From an uncultured Draconibacterium sp. (GTDB lineage Bacteria > Bacteroidota > Bacteroidia > Bacteroidales > Prolixibacteraceae), in assembly GCA_947492175.1 (NCBI GenBank), contig CANLMQ010000011.1, forward strand, positions 1 to 64,000: 64,000 bases of DNA, in the 5' to 3' direction. The notes beneath the pieces are model-generated. The model was not told the DNA's origin, made no database searches, and saw only the letters and a program-made list of their open reading frames with translations. Every line of letters begins with the position of its first letter. The stretch's first letter is position 1. The position numbers were made by a program, and so were the translations under genes. Positions 36,377 to 45,085 of this stretch are shown here, one piece after another.

Positions 36377-37974
36377 TCGGCCAGTTTTTCACGATAAATT
36401 TTGGCATTGTGCCGCGCATCCACCGGGAAGTTCTTATGAAAGAGAAATTCTGAAATACGGCTTGTTACTTCATTCTTCCGGGCCAGTTCGTTTAGTTCAT
36501 TTACCAACTCTTTATTTTTGCCTGCTCCTTTTTTAGTTTGAATACAAACAACAGGTTTTGTTTTACCATTGGTAACAACACCAACCAATGCAGAGCGTTC
36601 CACCTGAGGATGGCGGTTAAAAACAGCTTCTACAGGAATAGTAAACATCGTCTCGCTTACAGTTTCTATTCTGTGCGATTTTCTACCGTAAAACCAAACT
36701 CTTCCGTGCTCATCAATACGGCCTAAATCGCCTGTCCGGTGCCAAACTTGTTCGCCGGTATCAGTTCTGATTTTCGAAATTCTATTTGCCTCTTCGTTAT
36801 TCAGGTACTCCTGTGAAACACTATCGCCCGATACTACAATCTCACCCACTTCGTTGCTGCTGCACTCAATTGTTTCATCCCATTTCCCGATAACATTGTC
36901 CGTAATTCGAATTATTCGTAAAGCAATATTCTCAAGAGGATACCCCACGCAGATCCCCTTTAAATAGCCGGGTGTGTTCTCGTACAAATCAAGCAATTCT
37001 TTGTGGTGAATATCAGTAACCGGCAAGGCTTCTGTGGCTCCGTACGGTGTATGAATTTGTGCATCAAAGGAAATCACCTGCGCAAAGTTGCTCAGTAGTT
37101 CGGGCGAAACGGCAGCTCCGGCAGTCATAACACGTTTCAACGAGTTCAGCTTTAAATTCTCCCGGGTACAATATTCGGCCAGTTTTTTCAAAACCATGGG
37201 CGAACAAAACAGATATGTACAACCATACCAATAAATGTTCAGCACTAATTTTTCAGGCTTTAAACGGACCGGATGCAACATATCCATATCGGCCAAAACA
37301 ACCGAAAGCCCCAAACACATCGAGAATAACCCGATTAAAGGGAAAGTACATAAATCTGTTTCCAGGGGATTGTACTTAAAATAATTTTTGAGACAAGCAA
37401 TTTGTGCTTCCATCATCGATCTTGTGTACACCACGCCTTTGGCAGGCCCGGTACTTCCGCTGGTATAAAATATGGCAGTTACTTCGTCAGGATTTATCCG
37501 GGCAACGGTGTAACAATTCTTTTCATTTTTACGAAATTCAGATAAAGGCATTGCCGGAAGTCCCAAACAATATCCACCCGAAATCCAGACTTTAACCTTC
37601 TTAAACTCTTTGGGAAATATGTATTTCAGCAATAAAGATTTTGGAATCCCGACAAAGGCTTCGGCCCCTGTGTTTGCCAACGCTTTTACCATGGCCTTTA
37701 TTCCCATTCCGGCATCTATCATTACCGGAATGGCACCGATCCGTAAAAGAGCAAATGTTGTGGCAAACAAATCAACTCCGGGTTTTAGTAGTACAATGGT
37801 TCTTATTCCTTTTGTTATACCTGCTTTCTGAAAGCCGGTAGCGTACGCATCAACCAACTTACAAAATGCTTTGTACGAAACTCTGTTTGGATGCAACAAT
37901 ATAGATTTATCGGGAGATTTTCGGGCAAACTGATACAAATAATCTGTAATATTTTGTACCTCGTTGTTCTTCAT
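36352..37974 (-). CDS. oleC: OleC-like AMP-forming beta-lactone synthetase
   Basis: 540-residue member of the adenylate-forming superfamily. ATP/AMP signature IFYTSGSTGPAKGVVYT lies at 168-184, HTPYGATEALPV and HRTGDLGRID in the middle. The C-terminal block ARHNAKIYREKLAEWA is close to that of OleC, the enzyme that uses ATP to close a beta-hydroxy acid into a beta-lactone, and separates it from ordinary acyl-CoA ligases. Start and stop codons overlap neighbours by 1 and 25 nt. It would act after OleD and before OleB. Confidence 0.87.
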   Translation of the reverse strand: MKNNEVQNITDYLYQFARKSPDKSILLHPNRVSYKAFCKLVDAYATGFQKAGITKGIRTIVLLKPGVDLFATTFALLRIGAIPVMIDAGMGIKAMVKALANTGAEAFVGIPKSLLLKYIFPKEFKKVKVWISGGYCLGLPAMPLSEFRKNEKNCYTVARINPDEVTAIFYTSGSTGPAKGVVYTRSMMEAQIACLKNYFKYNPLETDLCTFPLIGLFSMCLGLSVVLADMDMLHPVRLKPEKLVLNIYWYGCTYLFCSPMVLKKLAEYCTRENLKLNSLKRVMTAGAAVSPELLSNFAQVISFDAQIHTPYGATEALPVTDIHHKELLDLYENTPGYLKGICVGYPLENIALRIIRITDNVIGKWDETIECSSNEVGEIVVSGDSVSQEYLNNEEANRISKIRTDTGEQVWHRTGDLGRIDEHGRVWFYGRKSHRIETVSETMFTIPVEAVFNRHPQVERSALVGVVTNGKTKPVVCIQTKKGAGKNKELVNELNELARKNEVTSRISEFLFHKNFPVDARHNAKIYREKLAEWAQEKIK

Positions 37975-38855
37975 TAATTTATCTTATAATAGGCAAGCGA
38001 AACAGTAATACCTGCTCCAACGGTTAGGAAAAGAATATGCTTAGCATTCATCATTTTTTCACTCTCAAAAATATGATTCACCGAATATAACAATCCTGAA
38101 GAATATATCTCCATTTGATTATTAAGATAAACAATTTTATTTTCTATGTTAAGTTTCTTTTGAAACGCAGAAGCAAATCCTGTTGGACTCTGAGATGTAC
38201 AAATCAAATCAATATCATTCCAGCTTAATTGTTCTTCGCTGAGGAAACGTTGCAACAGGTCAACAGAACAGTGCACCGCATTCTTGAGATAATCATTGCT
38301 GGTTTTATTCACAAAATGTACCTGCTCTTTTTCCCAACTTACTGTACTTGTTAAGTCATCTTTGAATTCGGCGAATGTTTCGGTTCTGAATTTAAGAAAC
38401 CCCTCCCCTTTTTTTCCTTTTGAAACCAGAACAGCACCGGCACTTGTAGAATAGCTGTAATTTTCAACCAGCCCGATGCCGGGTTTAACATCGCCCGAAA
38501 CAATTAATCCATATTCTATTTCTCCGGAACTTATAAAACCATCCATCACCTGAACAGCATTAATCAGGCCTCCTCCTCCATTGTGCAAATCAAAACTAAG
38601 CACACTTTTTATGGCTTCATTTTCCTGATTTTCCTGCGTTCCATTACCAGAAAGTCGTTTTTGAATTACGGTTGCAAGTGCCGGTTCCAGTAAATAATTT
38701 TCATTATAAACACTTGTATTTATAAGCATCCCAACTGCATTAAAGGGAACTCCTGCCTTGCCCAGGCAACGGTTAGATGTTTCAGAAACCAGTTCTACAA
38801 TTCCCTGCTCTTCTGCTGAATTATTTATCGCTATCGATTTAATTATTGTTCCCAT
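37974..38855 (-). CDS. Ketosynthase-III-like subunit lacking the active-site Cys
   Basis: 293 residues; similar in fold order to KASIII/OleA but about 50 residues shorter, mainly at the N-terminus. The strand-turn before the active site reads FDLHNGGGG (88-96), so the Cys of the normal NACAG/NGCLG loop is G94. The His motif region reads CTSQSPTGFASAF, without the PH(Q)xA of an active enzyme. The Glu of the dimer loop persists as E57 in YLLEPALATVIQKRL. It overlaps the complete OleA-like gene by 17 nt, which implies stoichiometric synthesis, and is probably its partner in a heterodimer, like chain-length-factor subunits of type II polyketide synthases. Role inferred. Confidence 0.75.
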   Translation of the reverse strand: MGTIIKSIAINNSAEEQGIVELVSETSNRCLGKAGVPFNAVGMLINTSVYNENYLLEPALATVIQKRLSGNGTQENQENEAIKSVLSFDLHNGGGGLINAVQVMDGFISSGEIEYGLIVSGDVKPGIGLVENYSYSTSAGAVLVSKGKKGEGFLKFRTETFAEFKDDLTSTVSWEKEQVHFVNKTSNDYLKNAVHCSVDLLQRFLSEEQLSWNDIDLICTSQSPTGFASAFQKKLNIENKIVYLNNQMEIYSSGLLYSVNHIFESEKMMNAKHILFLTVGAGITVSLAYYKIN

Positions 38856-39888
38856 AACGATTGGTTATTCCGTTCATAGAAAAAATAACAGTACCAAATG
38901 TTAATCCCGAAGCAAAACTTAAAAGCATAATGTTATCGCCCGTTTTAAACCTTTTTTCGCAGAGGTATTTGTACAAAGCTGCAAAATGAGTGGTTGATGC
39001 GGTATTCCCTGTTTCGCAAAGGTTACAAACAATTTCTCCTGGTTTTTCTTTAAAATAGTTGTTTAATACTTTTGCCCCCGACAGAATTGAGATTTTTGCA
39101 GTTTGATGAGGAATAAGATAATCAATTTCACTCATTCGCAAACCGGCACTCAGCAGTGCATTCTCCACAACATAAGGCGCATTCTTTATCGATAAATCAT
39201 GTATCGCTTTCATATTTGTTTTCATAATCGCACCCGGCCCTTTATCACTTTGGGCGCCTGTACATAAATGGCTGAACCGCCCCATTGTTGATATTTCAGA
39301 AACAGATAAGCCGGTTTCGCCCGGCTTTGTCCGGGTAAGAATTACTGCCGCGCCGGCATCGCCAACAGTTAACGATGCAACTTCAGGATGCAAAAGTGAA
39401 TCTACATTTCGTATGGCGTTTTCAACCAGTCCGGTAATATATTCTCCGCTAACTACCAGGCAGTTTTTAACCCTTCCCTGTTTTATAAAATTATTGGCAA
39501 TATGAACACCTGTAATCATTCCGGCACAGGCATTAGATATGTCGAAATTAAGTGCCTTTGTATTCCCAATCTTTTGTTTAATTAATAACGACAGGGCAGG
39601 TTCGTAACAATAACTCAATCCATTTATATATTTTGAAATGGAACAGCTGATAATCATTTCCAACTCATCGGTCTTCAATTCAGAGTGTGCCAGACAATCG
39701 AGTGCAGCATCAACTGCCAGTGTCAGCGAATCTTCATTTTCGCCGCAAACTCTACGGTTCGAAATACCCGTCAATAACTCAAGCTTAAGCGAACTGTTCG
39801 CTTTTAACCGACTTTCAATTTCAACGGTACTCAGCTGCTTTTCGGGTAGCTTTATTCCAATACTTTCTATGTCGCAACCATAATTCAT
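38839..39888 (-). CDS. oleA: OleA-like thiolase / 3-oxoacyl synthase III
   Basis: 349-residue ketosynthase III-type enzyme. The catalytic triad is complete: C121 (NACAGM), H261 (PHQTAK) and N295 (ETGNTAST). E96 in YCYEPALSLLIKQKI matches the Glu that OleA enzymes use to deprotonate the acyl-CoA. Such enzymes condense two fatty acyl-CoA in a head-to-head Claisen reaction to give a 2-alkyl-3-keto acid. The other operon genes favour OleA over FabH. It overlaps the neighbours by 4 and 17 nt, giving translational coupling. Confidence 0.87.
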   Translation of the reverse strand: MNYGCDIESIGIKLPEKQLSTVEIESRLKANSSLKLELLTGISNRRVCGENEDSLTLAVDAALDCLAHSELKTDELEMIISCSISKYINGLSYCYEPALSLLIKQKIGNTKALNFDISNACAGMITGVHIANNFIKQGRVKNCLVVSGEYITGLVENAIRNVDSLLHPEVASLTVGDAGAAVILTRTKPGETGLSVSEISTMGRFSHLCTGAQSDKGPGAIMKTNMKAIHDLSIKNAPYVVENALLSAGLRMSEIDYLIPHQTAKISILSGAKVLNNYFKEKPGEIVCNLCETGNTASTTHFAALYKYLCEKRFKTGDNIMLLSFASGLTFGTVIFSMNGITNRYGNNN

Positions 39889-40778
39889 CTGTACTTCTTT
39901 ACAAATTCTGTAATAATTACACCCAACTCAGCCAGTGCATCTTCCTGTAAAAAGTGCCTTCCGTTCAATATTTTATGTGCCTGATTTTTTGCTCCCGGTA
40001 TTCGTTGTTGAAGCAGGATTTCACCACCTCTGGTTATTTTATCTCTATTACTGAATACAGTTAGAAAAGGTTGCTCCAATTGTTCCAATTTTCTCCAACA
40101 CTCGTCAACCAGATCGCCATCACGAGAACTTTTGATTACCGGAATAAGCTGCGGCAGTGTACGAACCGCAATTTTATCTTTACTGGTTTTAAAAGGAAAA
40201 TCATATGCTTTTCGCTCGGCAGGCAACAATTTCCTGTTGCTTGCAAAATCAATAATTCTACCAACAGGTAACACCGGAGAGTATTTACAAAACAATCTCC
40301 AGCTTCGGAAAGCAGGAGGTATTGCAACGTTTAAATCGGGCAAGTAACCGTTACAAACAATAATGCCTGAAAAACAGGCCGGATGTTTTGCCGCCAGAAC
40401 CATTCCGATTATAGCTCCCCAGTCGTGAGCAAACAGGAAAACACGTTGCAGTTTTTTTTGCTGAATAAATTTTCCAACAACTTCTACTAAATTGCTAATC
40501 GAATAAAAATCAGGATCGCCCGGCTTATCGGATCTTCCAAAACCGGGCAGATCGGGAGCAACAATACGGTATCCGGCAGCTAAACACTCCGGAAAAATCT
40601 TTCGGAAAGTAAACGACCAGGTAGGCACACCATGTAAAAACAATATTACTGGTGCTGTTTTACTTCCCTCATCAATATAATGAAGATTTACATCATCAAT
40701 TTCAATAAAATTTGCATGGAACAGATAGTCCGGAAGAGAGTTTTCAACTTCGGCACTATTTTTACTCTGACCTTTCAC
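39885..40778 (-). CDS. oleB: OleB-like alpha/beta hydrolase, haloalkane-dehalogenase type
   Basis: 297 residues. The haloalkane dehalogenase-like (HLD-III/OleB) triad is visible: nucleophile D119 in AHDWG, followed by halide-stabilising-type W120, oxyanion HGVPTW (49-54), and H275 in GRHFLQED. In the olefin pathway OleB decarboxylates the beta-lactone into a cis-alkene. It is the first gene of the operon in transcription order and starts 90 nt after the stop of the minus-strand DUF2027 gene; I saw no TAnnTTTG promoter of its own, so transcription may come through from that gene. Confidence 0.87.
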   Translation of the reverse strand: MKGQSKNSAEVENSLPDYLFHANFIEIDDVNLHYIDEGSKTAPVILFLHGVPTWSFTFRKIFPECLAAGYRIVAPDLPGFGRSDKPGDPDFYSISNLVEVVGKFIQQKKLQRVFLFAHDWGAIIGMVLAAKHPACFSGIIVCNGYLPDLNVAIPPAFRSWRLFCKYSPVLPVGRIIDFASNRKLLPAERKAYDFPFKTSKDKIAVRTLPQLIPVIKSSRDGDLVDECWRKLEQLEQPFLTVFSNRDKITRGGEILLQQRIPGAKNQAHKILNGRHFLQEDALAELGVIITEFVKKYR

Positions 40779-40868
40779 ATAATCCGGATTTTACCCCCAG
40801 CACAATCATCCCCGATTTACATAATAAGTTACGGGATAATTGGATAAAATCAAAACAAACGCTTCTGT

Positions 40869-41909
40869 TTATTTACGAAGGATTACCATTGTTGCACCGT
40901 AACCGTATTCTTTAAACGAGGCATCCTGAAAGTAGTATTTTTTAAATTTACGTTTGAGCAAATTGGCAACCTCCTGCTTTAAAACTCCCTGTCCCACTCC
41001 ATGAATAAACACAATTCGTTTAACATGGCCTTTAATGGCAGTATTCATTTCAGCCGCCACTGTCTCCATCTGAATCTCCAGAATTTCGCGGTTACTTAAT
41101 CCTTCCGAATTATCGAGTAACTCATTTATGTGCAGGTCAATCACCACCTCTTCTGTGGTTCTTTTACGTAGTTTTTGTTTTGTTTTTTGCTGAATCTCTT
41201 TTGATTTTACAACCTTTTTAAAGTCGGCCTGTGTTAACTTATCCAGTTCCGTTTTTAAAGGATCGGGCGTTATTTGCAAAATAATTGCGTTAGTTCTGAA
41301 ATACGAATTTTGCAGAAAAGTAGATTCTTTGTAAAATTTAACCGGATTCACCCGAAACTGTTTTACCACCGGCTGATTCCATTCGTTGTCGGAGTTGCGA
41401 AAATAGATCAGTTGAAAACCAAAATCAGGCAAATCGCTCAAATCGTTCTGAACCAAAGCATCCAGTTTTATCCTCGAATTCGATTTTACAGTTCCGTGCT
41501 CAACAATTTCAACACTTTGAGCTTTTATGTGCGAATAGCTAAAAAGTACAGTAAAATTGCTGTCGTTTACCAAATACATTTCAATTTCGCGGGCCAATGG
41601 ATTTTTTGAATCTGTTGGAACAAAGCAAAAATAAAAGTCGGGCGAGTTTTTACCGTTAATAATTTCACCTGCCTCCTCAATAAATTCAGGCTCGGCCGCA
41701 GATTTGTCTTGTACCTTATCTTCAACCGGTTGTACTGTCCCTGCATTTAACTCGGGTGCACTTACATTTACCAGCTCCGAAATTAAACACGGCACTTCAA
41801 AACCATCGTCGCCTTCCACATTCACCGTATTCTTATTAATAAAACCGGTTACTACGCCGCCACCCACATCATTCAAAAATTTTACTTTATCGCCAACCTT
41901 TATCATCAC
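40869..41909 (-). CDS. DUF2027 and Smr-domain protein
   Basis: 346 residues. DUF2027 at the N-terminus (KVGDKVKFLNDVGGGVVTGFI, a Tudor-like strand pair), a beta-rich middle, and a C-terminal Smr domain (about 255-346) with VIDLHINELL and RIVFIHGVGQGVLKQEVANLL. Smr domains, as in MutS2, have DNA/RNA nuclease or binding activity; the role of this combination, common in Bacteroidota, is unknown. A TACTTTTG promoter lies 15 nt before its start. It may also drive the ole operon, 90 nt downstream. Confidence 0.9.
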   Translation of the reverse strand: MMIKVGDKVKFLNDVGGGVVTGFINKNTVNVEGDDGFEVPCLISELVNVSAPELNAGTVQPVEDKVQDKSAAEPEFIEEAGEIINGKNSPDFYFCFVPTDSKNPLAREIEMYLVNDSNFTVLFSYSHIKAQSVEIVEHGTVKSNSRIKLDALVQNDLSDLPDFGFQLIYFRNSDNEWNQPVVKQFRVNPVKFYKESTFLQNSYFRTNAIILQITPDPLKTELDKLTQADFKKVVKSKEIQQKTKQKLRKRTTEEVVIDLHINELLDNSEGLSNREILEIQMETVAAEMNTAIKGHVKRIVFIHGVGQGVLKQEVANLLKRKFKKYYFQDASFKEYGYGATMVILRK

Positions 41910-41923
41910 TTGCTAATTTTCCA

Positions 41924-41931
41924 CAAAAGTA
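41924..41931 (-). promoter_or_regulatory. -7 element of the DUF2027-Smr gene
   Basis: TACTTTTG on the minus strand fits TAnnTTTG; transcription would begin within about 8 nt of the ATG at 41909, giving a very short leader. Confidence 0.7.
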
Positions 41932-42001
41932 CAATTTTATACCTGGCTTTAAGAAGCTTTGTCCGCTCTTTGTCAAACATCTTCAACACAAAGAAAAATA
42001 T

Positions 42002-42009
42002 TACTTTTG
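42002..42009 (+). promoter_or_regulatory. -7 element of queA
   Basis: TACTTTTG followed by CACC fits TAnnTTTG. It predicts a leader of about 10 nt before the TTG start, supporting that start and indicating little or no ribosome-binding region. Confidence 0.7.
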
Positions 42010-42024
42010 CACCGATTTTAAATA

Positions 42025-43248
42025 TTGAAGAAATTGAGTTCACACAAAAACATAAAGATCAGCGAATTTACTTATGATTTGCCTGACGAACGAATTGCAA
42101 AATATCCGTTAACAGAAAGGGATAACTCGAAATTGCTGACCTGGAAAAACGGAGAAATTGGAGAAGACAATTTTAAAAATTGTGCCACATATCTGCCTGA
42201 AAATGCTCAACTGGTATTTAACAACACCCGTGTTATTCATGCCCGTTTGTTTTTTAGAAAGGAAACCGGCGCTAAAATTGAGATTTTCTGTCTGGAGCCG
42301 ATACAACCTGCCGATTACCAGATTTCATTTCAGCAAACGGAGAAAGTAACCTGGAAATGTATGGTAGGCAATTCTAAAAAATGGAAAGAAGGCATTTTAA
42401 AACACGAATTTGAGATTGATGGGAAAACGGTTCTTTTATCAGCCGAAAAAAAGGAACAGCAAGGAAATTCATTTGTAATTGAATTTATCTGGACCGGAGG
42501 TTTCCACCTGTCGGAGATTATTGAACGAGTGGGACAGTTGCCGATTCCTCCCTACCTGAACCGCGACACAGAAGAGTCGGACGAAGAAACCTATCAGACA
42601 GTATATGCAAAAATAGATGGTTCGGTGGCCGCACCAACAGCAGGCCTGCATTTTACCGATGCAGTTCTGGATCAACTTGCAGCAAAAAACATCTCAACAA
42701 AGGAAATCACATTGCATGTGGGAGCCGGTACTTTTCAACCTGTAAAGTCGGAAACCATTGAAGGGCACACTATGCACCACGAGCAGGTAATAATTTCAAA
42801 AGATATTATCGAGGGTTTTATTCAGAACCAACAGAATATTATTGCAGTGGGGACAACCTCGGTACGCTCGATCGAAAGTTTGTACTGGATTGGACTTCAG
42901 ATTGAAAACGGAACATTTAACGCCGACTCTACGGAAGTGAAGCAGTGGGAACCTTATGAAAATGAGGCAAAAATCTACACAAAAAAAGCACTTCGGAATA
43001 TTATTGATTATTTGGAGGATTCAAATCTTGAAGCCCTGCATTTTTCAACACAGATTATTATTCTTCCGGGCTACGATTTTAGAATTCTAAGCGGAATGTT
43101 TACCAATTTTCATCAGCCACAAAGTACACTTTTATTACTGATTAGTGCCTTTTTAGGAGATAAATGGAAAAAAGTGTACGATTATGCGCTAAAGAATAAT
43201 TTCCGATTTTTAAGCTATGGCGACAGCAACTTGTATTTAAAATATTAA
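42025..43248 (+). CDS. queA: tRNA preQ1(34) S-adenosylmethionine ribosyltransferase-isomerase
   Basis: 407 residues. QueA transfers and isomerises the ribose of SAM onto preQ1 in the tRNA wobble position, forming epoxyqueuosine. Motifs: FTYDLPDERIAKYPLTERDNSKLL, FNNTRVIHARLFFRKETGAKIEIFCLEP, VAAPTAGLHFTDAVL, LHVGAGTFQPVKSETIEGHTMHHE. The start is TTG; no ATG precedes the conserved N-terminus, and the promoter lies 15 nt away. It is about 55 residues longer than E. coli QueA, as is usual in this phylum from memory. Confidence 0.95.
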   Translation: MKKLSSHKNIKISEFTYDLPDERIAKYPLTERDNSKLLTWKNGEIGEDNFKNCATYLPENAQLVFNNTRVIHARLFFRKETGAKIEIFCLEPIQPADYQISFQQTEKVTWKCMVGNSKKWKEGILKHEFEIDGKTVLLSAEKKEQQGNSFVIEFIWTGGFHLSEIIERVGQLPIPPYLNRDTEESDEETYQTVYAKIDGSVAAPTAGLHFTDAVLDQLAAKNISTKEITLHVGAGTFQPVKSETIEGHTMHHEQVIISKDIIEGFIQNQQNIIAVGTTSVRSIESLYWIGLQIENGTFNADSTEVKQWEPYENEAKIYTKKALRNIIDYLEDSNLEALHFSTQIIILPGYDFRILSGMFTNFHQPQSTLLLLISAFLGDKWKKVYDYALKNNFRFLSYGDSNLYLKY

Positions 43249-43274
43249 TTTCGAATAAATCAACCTAAAATCTA

Positions 43275-45065
43275 ATGAGACAAATATTAAAAACAAAAAG
43301 TATCCTCGGGTTAGTTATCCTGCTCTTTTCTGCAGCAAGCGTTTTTTCTCAAAACCAATCAACAACAAAATGGTGGAATCCCGCCGAAAATGAGTTTGTT
43401 GTAATCGACGGACAAGCCTGGCCGGGAGAAACTGAAGCAGACTACGACCGTTTACCCGCAAAAGCAAAAACCGAAGTTCGTGAGGCAGTCTGGAATTTAT
43501 CAAAAAACACGGCCGGCATAAAAATCAGGTTCAGAAGTAATGCCACAGAAATAAAAGTACGGTATAAGGTGAATGGCAATCTGAATATGCCGCACATGCC
43601 CACAACCGGAGTTAGCGGTGTTGATTTATACGCAAAAAACAGCGATGGAGAATGGCTGTGGTGCAAAGGAAGATACTCGTTTGGCGATACCATTACATAC
43701 AACTTTAGCAATATTACTCCTGACAACCGTTACCAACACAATCTCGGCCAGGAGTACCATTTATATTTACCGCTCTACAATTCGGTTAAATGGTTGGAAA
43801 TTGGTGTTCCGGAAGATGCAGTTTTTCTACCGATTCCGGTGCGAAAAGAAAAACCAATTGTAGTTTACGGCACTTCAATTGCACAAGGTGGTTGTGCTTC
43901 GCGCCCGGGAATGGCCTGGACAAATATTCTCGAACGAAAAATGGACCGCCCACTTATTAACGTGGCTTTCTCCGGCAACGGCAGACTGGAAAATGAGGTA
44001 ACAACATTGCTTACAGAAATTGATGCGAAAGTGTATATTATTGATTGTCTTCCAAACCTGACACTCGGTAAAACATATACTCCTGAAGAAGTCTATAATC
44101 GTATATTGAATACAGTACAAATACTTCGCGAAAAATCTTCAACACCTGTTTTGCTGGTTCAACATGCCGGATATGGAGATGCCACTTCAAATAACAACAC
44201 AAAAGAAAACACCAACCGTTTAAATAAAACAATGGAAGAGGCTTTTGCCCACCTAAAATCTGAAGGTTTCAAAAATATTTACCTTCTTAGTCAGCAAGAA
44301 CTCGGGTTTGATTTTGAGGATTTTGTTGATGGCACGCATCCCACAGATTTGGGAATGCAAAAATATGCCCGGGCTTACGAGAAAAAGCTTCGGAGAATTT
44401 TAAACGAACCTACCGGAAAACTTTCTACGACAAAACCGGTTACACAAGCCCGCGAACCTCAGCGATACAACTGGGAATCGCGTCATAATCAGCTTTTGGA
44501 GTTGAATAAAACCACGCCTCCAAAAATCTGTTTCTTCGGGAACTCAATTACGCATTATTGGGGAGGTTTACCCAAAGCCCCCATAAGTAATGGACCTGTT
44601 TCGTGGAACAAATATTTGGGAGATTTGGGAGTACAGAATTTTGGCTATGGCTGGGACCGTGTTGAAAACGTACTTTGGCGCATTTATCATGATGAGCTGG
44701 ATGGTTTTGAAGCCCAACAAGTAATTTTTATGCTGGGCACCAACAATCTTCATTTAAATACCAACGAAGAAATTATCGAAGGTCTGGAGTTAGTGACTCA
44801 GGCGGTAAAAAAACGTCAGCCTCATGCCAGGATTTTGTTTATCGGCATTTATCCGCGTAGAGACAATGAAACCCGCGTGGCCGAACTAAACCTGAAAATT
44901 GCGCAACTGGCCGGATTAGAAAATGTTGATTACATTGATATTGGTGGTGTGCTTTTGCAGGAAAACGGGAATATTGATGAATCCTGTTTCCTGGATGGTT
45001 TGCATCCCAACGAAAAAGGCTATAGCTTGCTGGGGCCACTTCTGCGAGATCAGTTAACGAAGTAA
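43275..45065 (+). CDS. Tandem SGNH/GDSL hydrolase (two domains)
   Basis: 596 residues with a Sec signal peptide (cleavage about 25, VFSQ). After a beta-sandwich N-domain (about 40-190), the first SGNH domain shows GTSIAQGG as block I (about 198-205) and DGTHPTDLG as block V. The second (about 415-596) shows GNSITHYWG as block I, MLGTNNLH as block III and DGLHPNEKG as block V. Both therefore keep a Ser and a His-Asp pair. Such enzymes remove acyl groups, often from glycans. The sulfatase gene follows 20 nt later, so the pair may deacetylate and desulfate the same polymer. Confidence 0.88.
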   Translation: MRQILKTKSILGLVILLFSAASVFSQNQSTTKWWNPAENEFVVIDGQAWPGETEADYDRLPAKAKTEVREAVWNLSKNTAGIKIRFRSNATEIKVRYKVNGNLNMPHMPTTGVSGVDLYAKNSDGEWLWCKGRYSFGDTITYNFSNITPDNRYQHNLGQEYHLYLPLYNSVKWLEIGVPEDAVFLPIPVRKEKPIVVYGTSIAQGGCASRPGMAWTNILERKMDRPLINVAFSGNGRLENEVTTLLTEIDAKVYIIDCLPNLTLGKTYTPEEVYNRILNTVQILREKSSTPVLLVQHAGYGDATSNNNTKENTNRLNKTMEEAFAHLKSEGFKNIYLLSQQELGFDFEDFVDGTHPTDLGMQKYARAYEKKLRRILNEPTGKLSTTKPVTQAREPQRYNWESRHNQLLELNKTTPPKICFFGNSITHYWGGLPKAPISNGPVSWNKYLGDLGVQNFGYGWDRVENVLWRIYHDELDGFEAQQVIFMLGTNNLHLNTNEEIIEGLELVTQAVKKRQPHARILFIGIYPRRDNETRVAELNLKIAQLAGLENVDYIDIGGVLLQENGNIDESCFLDGLHPNEKGYSLLGPLLRDQLTK

Positions 45066-45085
45066 AACTTTATAAAAACTAAACC

